64,000 nt of DNA from Rhabdophis nuchalis (Eukaryota > Chordata > Lepidosauria > Squamata > Natricidae), in assembly GCA_039707465.1 (NCBI GenBank), contig CM077648.1:75513119-75577118 (forward strand), given 5' to 3'. The notes beneath the pieces were generated by a model. The model was not told the origin of the DNA. It saw nothing but the letters and a program-made list of their open reading frames with translations, and did no database searches. Position numbers and translations under genes: made by a program. Of this stretch, positions 44,878-55,592 are shown piece by piece. Position 1 is the stretch's first letter. Every line of letters begins with the position of its first letter.

Positions 44878-45246
44878 ACATACTGTATCTATGGCTCAGC
44901 AGCTCCAGGCTGTATTATCCTGTGATCCATAGAATGGTAGCCTGAGTGTCTATTGTGACTTCACCAAATTTTATGGTAGAGAATATTAGTAATTACAAAA
45001 CCAACCCATCTTCAGCATTTGGGGGATGCTTTGTGAAATGAAATAAGGCAGATATTATTTTAATGTGATAAAACATATTGGATATTTATAGGATATTAAG
45101 TTTATAAATTTATTTGGTTTGATATGGAAATAATCTTCAGAATTTCAACATATTTGATATATAATACATTCATTGTGCTATTCCCTTTGGGAGTAAAGCA
45201 TTGAAATACAGACTGCAGAAGAGTAGGAAATAGTAAGATAAATTTT
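44878..45246 (+). other. LVRN intron, nothing recognised
   Basis: No feature supported. Confidence 0.45.
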
Positions 45247-45250
45247 TTTT

Positions 45251-46258
45251 GCGCCTGCGCGAGGAAGATGGCGGTCTAGCTCAGAGCTCCGCTGGGCCAT
45301 GGAGCTCGTTAGCCGCTTTTGGTAGTGCCCCAGCCCTCTAGTTACTATTTTGAGGGCTGGGATCGGAGAGGGACCCACCTGGACGCAGGGTGAGGTCTTC
45401 GCTGAGGCGGCTGGGTGGACGGCGGTGGCGGCGGTGGCGGCGACGACGGCGGCGGCGGTGTGAGCGTCGGGCCGGAAGTTGGCTTCCCCGGCGTCCCGGC
45501 GTCCTGGGATGGCGTTTCCCGACGCTCCCCTGGCGTCCTTGGGATGGTGTTTCCCTGGTGCTCCCTTGGTGTTCCCCTGACGTCCCTGGCATTCCCCAGC
45601 GTCCCTGGGATGGCGCTGGAAGTCGGCCATGCGCCTGGAGGTTGGAGAGCCCGGAGGGCCGGAAGAACAAACCCAGGTGCGGGGGCGGCGGTGAGAGAGC
45701 CGCCGTGAAGATCAGCGGCTTGAGGGCGGAGATGGCTGTGAGAGAGCCTGGAAAAAGCCCTGATGTCGGAGAGCCAGAGGGCCTGGAGGGCCTGGAGGGC
45801 CAGGAGGATGGGCTTAGGTGCGGAGGCGGCGGTGAGAGGGCCGCCATGAAGACCAGCGGAGACCAGTGGCACGTCAGAGGTGGAGATGGCTGTGAGAGAG
45901 CCAAAACGGAGGTTGGTGCCCTGGGGATGGTTGCTCAATTGAAAGCAACCACTAAGATCTTCCGACCATGGACATCTTTCTAAGATCTTTTTAACCCTCC
46001 CAAGGGAAAGAAGACTCTGAACGCTTTAGCTGAACTGAACCCCTACCGATGCACTTTAACCTACTAATGGAACTGATATTTTAACATCTATTTATCTTTT
46101 TTAACATCATCTATCATCATCTAAATGCGGCTAACGATGCACTTTTAAAACCCTCATGACCCATGCTTTCATGCTTTTATGCTTTTATGTATTTGAACTG
46201 CTCTACATTACATTCATTTATAATTATTTATGTATTTATTTAATTATCTATTTATGTC
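45251..46258 (+). promoter_or_regulatory. L2 5' UTR with YY1-like site
   Basis: GC-rich start containing AAGATGGCGG (45265-45274), the core of the YY1 site that sets the start of transcription in mammalian L1. It is followed by imperfect tandem blocks ('ggcgtccctgggatgg' type, 45490-45615) and 'ctggagggcctggag' repeats. Its CpG and G/C content contrasts sharply with the surrounding intron. Long frames on both strands are composition artefacts. Promoter activity is inferred. Confidence 0.6.
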
Positions 46259-49200
46259 ATGTATGATAGGCTAGACTTGTTACGACTGCGGGAATCCCCG
46301 CTCTCGCAGGTTTGGCCCTCCGTTCTAACGAGGGCCCACCTTGATGAAGGATTCATTAATCTGGAGAGGTGGAAAAAGCGTAGGCTTAGGGGTTTTTTAA
46401 TTTTTAAATTAATGACTATTTTAGGGGGTATCAGGGAGGAGGGAGGGTGTAGTCAGGTTGAGGCGGGTGAGGGAAGAGAGGGCCAGGCCAGCGGGCGACG
46501 GAGGGAAGCGGAAGGTTCCGTTAGGAGGGGAGAGATTCAAGTCGTTCCGACAGAGGGCATTTCCATCCAGAAGGTCGTGGGGAGAGGCAGGTCCGAGGGG
46601 AGACAAGTGTCATCCTCCCGGTTGGGGACACGAGGCCGTTGGCTACAGACGGTCAAGTGCCTCAACCCCTGCAGGCTAGGTGGCCAGGGTGTACAGAGTC
46701 AGGGCCTGCGGCTGATGTTCTGCAACGCCAGGTCCGTTGCCAACAAAGCCCCCCTCATTCACGACCTCGTGTCGGAGGGGGAGCCGGACCTGGTGGGAAT
46801 TGCAGAGACCTGGTTGGGCCACGAGGGTGGACTCCCCCTCGTTGAAATGTGCCCGCCAGGTTACCACGCTTTTCATCAGCCTCGGGCCCTGGGTAGGGGT
46901 GGTGGGGTAGCGGTCATTGTAAAGGAAGGTCTTGAGCCGAGAGAGACCATTGTGCCACAGACTACCGGTTGTGAGTCCCTTTGTGTGAAGTGGGGCCTAG
47001 GGAGGCAGTTGGGCTTGCTGGTTGTATACCTGGCTCCCCGCTATGTAGCAGCAGCCCTGCCCGAGCTCCTCGAGGTGATCGCTACGGTGGCAGTGGAGAC
47101 CCCCAGACTTTTAGTCATGGGGGACTTTAATCTGCCATCGTTGGGCGAATCATCCGAGGTAGCTCGGGAGTTCATGGCTTCCATGACGGCCATGGACCTG
47201 ACCCAACTAATTCAAGGCCCCACTCACGAGGGTGGACATACACCGGATCTCATCTTCGTCTCAGGCCAATGGACGAGTGATCTGGGTATAGGGGACATAG
47301 TCATTACACCCTTGTCATGGACAGACCACTCACTTCTCCGGCTCGACTTTCCGACCGCTGCTCCCCTCCGCGGGGAGGCGGGACCTGAGTTACCAATCTG
47401 GTTCCGCCCCAGGCACCTGATGGACCCGGATGGGTTCCAAACGGCGCTTGGGCCAGTTCCTGTACCCCTGACCCGCGCCCAGATGGAGGACCTCGTGGCC
47501 GCATGGAATAGTGCGACCACGGGAGCCTTGGATCGGGTCGCGCCCTTGCGGCCTCTCTTGCGGCGGCGGAACACCCTGGCTCCTTGGTTTACCGAGGAGC
47601 TGGGGGTGATGAAACGCCGCAAGAGATGCCTAGAGAGTAGATGGAGGTCTTCTCGTTCTGAATCTGACCGGACACAGGTAAGAGCCCATTTACGGACTTA
47701 CATTGTGGCGCTGAGAGTAGCCAAACGTCATCATTGCGCTACTCTCATAGCATCCGCAGAAAACCGCCCTGCCGCCCTGTTTAGGGTGACCCGCTCCCTC
47801 CTTCAACAGAGGGTGCGGGAAGCCCCGCTACAGGGTAGAGCAGAGGAATTTGTGACTTTTCTGCAGGAGAAAATCGCTCAGATACAGAACGAGTTACCCC
47901 CCATTCATGGCCCAGTGGGATGCCACGAGAGAGATCTTGTTTGGGAGGAATTTGACTCCGTCACTTCCGAGGATATGGATAGGTTACGTGGGCGACTGCG
48001 AGCCACCACATGTTTATTGGACCCGTGTTCCTCCTGGCTTGTACTGGCATCCTGGGAGGTGACACGAGGCTGGCTCCAGGAGGTGGCCAACGCTTCCTTG
48101 AGTGAGGGTGCCTTGCCTGCTCCCCTAAAAGAAGCGATGGTGAGGCCCCTCCTTAAGAAGCCCTCCTTGGATCCAGCTACTTTGAACAACTATCGTCCCG
48201 TCTCCAACCTTCCCTTTTTGGCGAAGGTTGTCGAGAGTGTGGTGGCACAACAGTTTCCCCGTCACCTGGAGGAAGTAGACTATCTAGATCCGCGCCAGTC
48301 CGGCTTCCGGCCCGGGCATAGCACCGAGACGGTATTGGTCGCGTTGGTTGATGATCTCTGGAGGGCCAGAGATGGGGGTTGTTCCTCCATCCTGGTCCTA
48401 TTAGACCTCTCGGCGGCTTTCGATACCATCGACCATGGTATCCTATTGCATCGGCTGGGGGGGTTGGGGGTGGGAGGCACCGTTTTACAGTGGTTCTCCT
48501 CCTACCTCTCTGGCCGATCGCAATTTGTGTTGACAGGGGGGCAGAGGTCGACCGCGAGACCCCTCACATGTGGGGTGCCTCAGGGGTCGGTCCTCTCGCC
48601 CCTCCTGTTCAACACATACATGAAGCCGCTGGGTGAGATCATCCGTGGTTTTGGGGTAGAATACCATCTGTACGCTGACGACATCCAGCTGTACATTTCT
48701 ACCCCAAACCACCCCAACGATGCCGTAGCGGTGATGTGCCAGTGCCTGGAAGCTGTACGGATCTGGATGGGAAGTAACGGACTTAGGCTCAACCCGACCA
48801 AGACCGAGTGGCTGTGGTTTCCGGCTGCCCGATTCAACCAGCTTACTCCATCGCTGGCCATAGGGGCGAACATCTTGCCACTGTGGATGGGGCGCGCAAC
48901 TTGGGTGTCCTCCTGGATGCCCGGCTGTCCATGGACGATCAAGTGACAGCCGTGGCCAGGAGGACGTTTTACCAGGTTCGCCTGGTTCGCCAATTGCGCC
49001 CCCTATTGGATCGAGACGCCCTTTGCACAGTCACTCATGCTCTCGTGACATCCCGACTGGACTATTGTAACTCTCTCTACATGGGGCTGCCCTTGAGGTG
49101 CACCCGGAGGCTTCAGCTAGTCCAGAATGCAGCCGCGCGAGCAATTATGGGGACCGCTAGGTCTACCCATGTAACACCGCTCTTACGCGAGCTGCACTGG

Positions 49201-49518
49201 CTGCCTGTCGTCTTCCGGGTGCGCTTCAAGGTGCTAATCATCATCTTTAAAGCGCTCCATGGCTCGGGACCTAGCTATCTGCAGGATCGGATCCTGCCTC
49301 ATACATCCTCACGGCCGATTCGCTCCCACAGAGAGGGGCTTCTCCGGGTGCCGTCCACTAGACTGTGTCAGCGGGCGACACCCAGGGGAAGGGCGCTCTC
49401 TGTGGCGGGCCCGGCCCTCTGGAACGACCTTCCCCCCGACATCAGGACAACTACGGACCTCCGCTCCTTCCGTCTTAAATTAAAAACTTACTTTTTCCGT
49501 CTGGCCGGCCTGGGATAG
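46259..49518 (+). pseudogene. L2 ORF2, one frameshift in a G/C run
   Basis: The first frame (46259-48946) has a basic Gly/Arg-rich N-terminal region (residues 1-150). Endonuclease, residues 151-365: NARSV at 156-160, ETWL with Glu 183, GDFNLP at 288-293, SWTDH with Asp 356 and His 357. [48 protein letters not shown], catalytic YADD at 805-808. The frame is lost at about 48870, where the 'gggggcga' seen in other copies is 'ggggcga'. The C-terminal domain continues in a second frame (48808-49518) and ends LKTYFFRLAGLG. Restored by a single base this would be intact, so the copy is young. L2 encodes endonuclease and RT for target-primed reverse transcription. Confidence 0.9.
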
Positions 49519-49735
49519 CCTCCTTGCCTTGGGATTTTATAGAATAGGTTTTAGTTTAATTGGGATTTTAGCACAGGGTTTATTTAATTGGTTCTTAAAT
49601 TTTGTTGGTATATTTATTGTTGTTTGTTATTTATTGCTTTTATGCTACCTGTGCACCGCCCCGAGTCCCCATGGGGAGAGGGGGCGGTCTAGAAATAATA
49701 AATTTCATTTCATTTCATTTCAAATAAATTAAAGG

Positions 49736-50329
49736 TGCAAGAAAAAAGGAAAAGGAAACATGGCTGAAACATTTCTCATAACTAAAGAGAAAGGGCCTGT
49801 GTATTTCATCCCCAGCATAATACCGCATTGCATTTCTCAGATTTTGATTTTTATAACCTCTTGTATACTTTCAGTTAATATTGTGGCACTATCACACCCT
49901 ATGAATTCCTACTGTCAAATGAGCTCCTAATAACTTAGATGACACCAATTTATAGTTCTTGATACACATTTGAGCTCTTTAATTAAACAATTAAGCATAA
50001 ATATTCAATTCATAAATATTCTGTTAATCAACATTACTTCACAAGATTAGACCAGTCTTCTTCAGATATGATATATTCTTACCTCCTCATATTTTTACAT
50101 GCACATATTCATTTCATTCATTACTTCATATTCTTTCTTATTTGAGTCTTTCTCATTCTGACCTAGAATCTACTATATATATCATTGGAAGGGTCCATAA
50201 ACCATGATCTCTATTGCATATTGCAAGTCAATCTTAAGGGATAGTCTAATCATCTGAGAGCTATCGGGCCTCTAAAAAATGTAGATGTATAAACATGCCA
50301 ATTAAAATGACAGCATGGAGGTAAATGTC
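49736..50329 (+). other. LVRN intron, nothing recognised
   Basis: No feature supported. Confidence 0.45.
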
Positions 50330-50337
50330 CTTTAGAA

Positions 50338-50472
50338 CAGGGGTCTCCAACCTTTGCAACTTTAAGTCTGAAAGACTTTAGCTCCCAGACTTCTCCAGCC
50401 AGCTTTGCTGGCTGGAGAAGTTTGGGAGCTAAAGTCCTTCAGACTTAAAGTTGCAAAGGCTGGAGACCCCTG
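50338..50472. mobile_element. Palindromic hAT MITE
   Basis: CAGGGGTCTCCAACCTTTGC and inverted copy; duplication CTTTAGAA perfect (50330-50337 and 50473-50480). Confidence 0.87.
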
Positions 50473-50480
50473 CTTTAGAA

Positions 50481-51522
50481 TAAAATTATGTAATATAGGT
50501 ACAAAAATCTAAAACATTTTGAATATTCCTGGTTACCTATGCATTGATCCATTCTGAAGTTTCAATAACATTCTTACTATATTCCTCTTCAAATACTGAT
50601 CTTAAAATTGCAGCCTTGGATGTATATTGACATTTATAGGAATATATTAAATATGGAGAGTAAATGCCAAATGCAGTATTTATCAACATGGTAAAATGTT
50701 ATAGTGCAAAAACATGAAAACTGTAATATAAGCCATAAAATAGACGTAGCATGTTTTTTTGTTTAAGAATCTTATCTTAAAATCCAGAGAAAATGACTTG
50801 ACACAGACCTTATCTGAAATTGCTTCACCCATTCTGAAACTTCATTCTACCCAGAACAAAGGTTATTCACCCATATCTTTAACCATAACTCCAACTAAGC
50901 TGTAGGTATGTATCTGTCCTGTTAAATTAGAATCGCTGGCAATCTTGAGGATGCACTAAAAGAGGACATATATTTTGCCAAACACATATCTGAATGTCTA
51001 TAAATTAAATTTCTGGGTGCTTGTTGTTCAACCATAAAAAACACCCTGGGCTTACGGTGTTTTAAATCTGAACAGCTAGTCAATAGTATTTCATTTATAC
51101 TGATTACTCTTGTAGAACTAGTTGCCTTTATTATGCATTAAATCTCAATGTGTTATACTTTAATTATTTCATTCAAAGAAATGCTTGTGAACAATCAATA
51201 GTGGGGAAGAGAAATATTGTGCTTTGATAACATACAGTTTCATGTTGAGGTATAAGTTTAGTAGCTCTGTTTGAAAATAGCCCCATTTCTGTATGTTCCT
51301 AACTTCATTTTTGTTTCTGTTTTTTTTTCTCCAACAAAACTTATAATGAATCATGTAGCTTCTAAAATGTTTAAATCAAATACTTTTGGGAGATAAATCT
51401 ATGTGTAATTAATAATAAACCTATAATTATTCTGAAATAAATACTGGGATAATTGTAAATTTCATATATTACCATTAAACTGCTTGGATAACAACTCAAT
51501 TTTATAAAAATTGTGTTTGCAG
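50481..51522 (+). other. LVRN intron, nothing recognised
   Basis: Ends in the acceptor tttgcag at 51522. Confidence 0.5.
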
Positions 51523-51588
51523 GGTGCAGCTTTAATTCGAATGCTGGCTAATTTTATGGGTCACTCAGTGTTTCAGATGGGCCTACAA
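51523..51588 (+). CDS. LVRN: LVRN exon: YKK|GA junction
   Basis: 66 bp, 22 codons, phase 0; donor CAA|gtacgt at 51589. It encodes GAALIRMLANFMGHSVFQ and then MGLQ. It follows DWIAYKK of the previous exon, so the conserved M1 block Y-x-K-G-A is rebuilt across the 22.9-kb intron. The next laeverin exon (expected to start with a D-Y-L block) is not found before 64000 and must lie further downstream. Confidence 0.9.
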
Positions 51589-52519
51589 GTACGTAGAAAC
51601 ATTTATTTTTTCATTCCTTACTTGCTTATCTTTGCATTTATGCCAATGTGTTTTTGTTGTCTGTGTTATTGTCAATTTTAAATACTAGATTGATGGGGGG
51701 AAATAAAGTTGTGTTACATAAATGTTGTATCATTGCAGAAAATGAAGGTTTATATGTAATTTCCAAGTTTCAAATGGGCATATTTTTTTCCATCCTTTAA
51801 GCACATTTTGTGACATCTAATTTGTATGAGTATTTAATTTACATGAGCATTTTTACAGAATGTCAGTTTAAGGGAATGGATAAACATAAAAGATTTGTTC
51901 AGTGACATTTCTATCTTAACAGAAGAACATATATAAAAATGCAGAATTTCCTATTAGTAATTGCAATCTCACATACAATTATTAAGCAAAGATCAGCTAT
52001 ATGATTTTAGCATAACTGAAGAGATCCCAAAAATTGATTTACCATTAAAAAGAAATTATTATTCAAATGATACTGTTTAATTCTGAATATTATTACAAGA
52101 GTAGGAAGAAAACACAAAAGCACAAAATAAAAGAAAGAAATAGATAAAACACTAGAGAAGGTCTGTGGAATCTTTTGTCCTTTAAAACGTTCTGTGTTCT
52201 GCAGTGCAGAAATCATCTTATTAGGAAAGTGGGTATCCCCAAATCAAATCTTCCTGACAGGGAAAGTAAAATGTTAAGATTAGAAATCATAATATATTTC
52301 ATTTAAATATTTTTAAATATAAAATTGGTAAGCATTGGTAAAGTGCAGAATTTTGTGATAGTAAATAAAAAAATATTGTGCATTCCTAGAACTTTTGCTG
52401 TAGGTCCACAACTGAATAAATAATAATAGATCTTAAACTAATTTACTCATCTAAAGTGATTCCTATTGGGCCGTGCAAGGCCAAATAGGTGCATTTCAGA
52501 CTCTGAAGTCTGCATGTAG
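51589..52519 (+). other. LVRN intron, nothing recognised
   Basis: No feature supported. Confidence 0.45.
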
Positions 52520-53550
52520 GTACCGTATTTTTCGGAGTATAAGATGCACCAGAGTATAAGATGTACCCAGGTTTTGAAGAGGCATTTTTTTTTAAAAAAG
52601 TAGGTAGGTAGATAGAGGGATAGAGAGGGAGAGAAAGAGAGAGAAATACAGTGGGTAGGTAGCGAGAAAGAGAGAGAGTAGTTAGGTAGGTAGATAAAGG
52701 GATAGAGAGAGAGAGAAATAGAGAGAGAGAAATAGAGAGAGAGAGAAATACAGTAGGTAGGTGGGAGAGAAAGGGTAGGTAGGTAGGTAGGTAGGTAGGT
52801 AGGTAGGTAGGTAGGTAGAGGGATAGAGAGCGAAAAATAGAGAGAGAAATACAGTAGATAGGTAGGGGGAGAGAGAGAGAGTAGGTAGGTAGGTAGGTAT
52901 ATAGGTTGATAGAGGGGGAGAGAGAAATACAGTAGGTAGGTAGGGCGAGAGAGAGAGTAGGTAGGTAGGTAGATGTTTCTAGGTGTATTTACCCATGTGC
53001 TGGAGAAGGAAATCACTGATAACCTGTAGCACCTAAATCTTTGTTTCTGCAGGCACAGCACTTGACCAATGTAATTCTCATCAATCCCTCTAACTAAACA
53101 GCTTTCTGAAAGGGGGAGAAAAAGTTTTTGTACTCTGCAAACCTCCCTAAAAACGGCACATTTTTCGTGAAAATGGGCCCATTTTTTTCCAAATAAAAGG
53201 CATGAATAACCTTGGGGGGGCTTGCAGAGTGCTCCGAGGGGGGGGGGTGAACAAAAAATGGCCCATTTTTCGTGAAAACGGGCCATTTTTAGTCAAAAAA
53301 ATTGAATGCATAGCCTTATAGAGTGCTGCTGGGGGGGGGGCAAAAATGGTCCATTTTTTGCTCATTTCTGCCCTCCCCAGCTCCCAGGAGCTCTCTGAAA
53401 GTTTCCATAAGGGTATGCATGACCATTTTTGTGAAGGGGCGGGTTTTCAGGAGGCAAAAATGCTGTATTCGATGTATAAGATGCACCCAGATTTTCAGCC
53501 TCTTTTTAGAGGAAAAAAGGTACATCTTTTACTCTGAAAAGTATAGTATA
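52520..53550. mobile_element. Non-autonomous DNA transposon with internal microsatellites
   Basis: The left end 'taccgtatttttcggagta' pairs with 'tactctgaaaagtatagta' at 53530-53549, and 'taagatgcacc' recurs inverted and direct. Inside are (GGTA)n/(GAGA)n runs (52595-52975) and repeated 'aatggcccatttttcgtgaaaa' blocks with G-runs. The superfamily is not assigned. Confidence 0.55.
52595..52975. repeat. (GGTA)n and (GAGA)n microsatellites
   Basis: Alternating tetranucleotide and dinucleotide tracts; a long minus-strand frame of Ser/Thr/Tyr/Leu/Pro repeats across it is an artefact. Confidence 0.9.
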
Positions 53551-55384
53551 TTTTTGTAAAATAATGTAAAGCAAATAATAATAACAACACCTATATTCTT
53601 AGACACTACCGTAATAATTCTTAGGTTACGTCTTGAATTATTCTTAGGTTAGGTCTTGAATTATTAAGTTCCTATCTACATTACTCACAAATCTTACAGT
53701 AAAAACGTCTTTTTAAAAAATTCTGGAAGCAGAGTTTGAATGTGAACTTTTATTTTCCAAAATAAAGCAAAAATAGAATACGTTACTGCAAAAAAAAAAA
53801 CACAAAAAAACAACCTTCTAAAAAAAGTCAATACAGAACTCACACTTTGGAAAGTGTCATAGAATTGATACAATAGTACTTAATGCTTTATTTATACTTT
53901 TATTAATATGATTCATTTGTATTAATTATATTTGATTAATTAATAACCAGCATAACTGGCACACCTGTTGAAAAGTAAAAAAATGTGAATGGAGAATAAT
54001 TTATTTTTTTATATGTCAAGATAAACACTTCAGCAATAATTCCAAATAAATTAATGTTTCTAAAACAATTTAAAAGCAAACAAGCCAAGCAAAATAAAAA
54101 AAGAAAAACAATGCAACTCTGTCCCTTTGAAATGTGTTTAAGTAAATCATATAACAGACAGCTGTGATTGATGAATTATGCATGATGCACTCTGTTACTT
54201 AGAGGTGTCCTTTAAAATAAATTGATGTTCACCTGAAATACAATTATGGTTAGATGGAAAGGGCAATCAATCTTATCTGTTCTTAGTAAGCTTTCAATCT
54301 GAAATTTAAATAAACTCCATCTGGGATCAGGGCATATATTAATATGGTTAGTCTATTTTTACCCAATAAACTGAGAGCTAAAACATAAAGCAAAAGTTAA
54401 ATAAGCATATTAGGCATACTATATAAAGATGCATTTAGTATAGCAATGACAGATATCATCTCCAGGAACCATATTCCACCCAGATATTTAGGAATGGTGA
54501 TTGATTCAGTTTTGAAACAGTTGAATCTGAAATAATTAAAAACACTATTTCTTTAACTTTCTGCAATACATCTATATCTTAACATGATTTCTAGGGAGGT
54601 TAATGTAGAAAGTAAAGTAAATGAGTCACTAGATAGGCTACTCAGAAGTGTGCATCTTTCATTTAACCCAATGCCTAGTTTAAGATGTAAAGTGTAATTA
54701 AAAATTACTAAAGAATATAGAAAACTAAGGATTACCTGACTGTATTCCAAAGAAATGAATATAGACAAATATAAAGCAGAAACTAAAACTTTCCCTTAGC
54801 TACAAATGTCTTATTATAGAGCAATCAATTATATTCGTTAATATAGACAAATAGAGGCTAAAACTGTTTTTATGGTATCACTGAATAATGACATTTTGAA
54901 TTATTTAAGAGAAAATAAGATGCAATTATGAATAATAAATGTGCACATGCCTTACGGCATGCTCAAAGAAAAGATGACATCACGTTGGAAGATCTGCTTC
55001 TCTCATTGCACTTTTTAAACCACTGGTCTCTAAGGACAATAGAAATATAGATTAATGTAGATTCTCTTTTTGACCTCTTTATATTTTCTGTTTAACATGA
55101 GCTAATTGCCTCAAATTCCTCTTAGTGCTATTCACAGAGACTTTTTTTAATCACTTAGGACTCCTGTTCCTTATTCCAACAGTTCATTTCTTTCTGTCTA
55201 CTAATAAGGGTACAGATACCATTCAAGCTACATGTATTCTATCACATTGTTTGGTCTTTCTTTTTTTTAAAATATATATGCTATAGCTAGATAGGTGTAT
55301 AGACTTTCTGTCAAAATGTAATTATCATGGTAAAGTTTTCTTAGTTTTATAAAATGATAAGCAGACTTATAAATCTAACTAATA
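53551..55384 (+). other. LVRN intron, 1.8 kb without recognised elements
   Basis: AT-rich; no feature supported. Confidence 0.45.
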
Positions 55385-55531
<147 letters not shown>

Positions 55532-55592
55532 CCAGTCAGTTTGAACTAGTGGTTAAGGCACCAGGCTAGAAAGCAAGCAACCATGAGTTCAT
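55532..55592 (+). mobile_element. tRNA-derived SINE, 5' part
   Basis: 'gtggttaaggcaccaggct' and 'accatgagttc' are typical of a squamate tRNA-derived SINE head. The rest of the SINE lies at 57663-57830, after the L2. Confidence 0.7.

Larger units (their letters stand above)
45247..49735 (+). mobile_element. L2 LINE, nearly full length with 5' UTR
   Basis: About 1 kb of GC-rich 5' UTR, an ORF2 of 895 codons before a single frameshift, the C-terminal frame, a 3' UTR and a TTTCA/AAATG-like tail. This is the best-preserved L2 in the window. A T-run precedes it. Confidence 0.88.

Noticed and set aside
45178..45983. Frames of up to 197 codons on both strands
   Set aside because: GC-rich L2 5' UTR with few stop codons; Pro/Arg/Ser-rich in all frames and no domain.
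52447..53286. 279-codon minus-strand frame
   Set aside because: Mostly Ser/Leu/Pro/Tyr/Thr repeats from GGTA and GAGA microsatellites.
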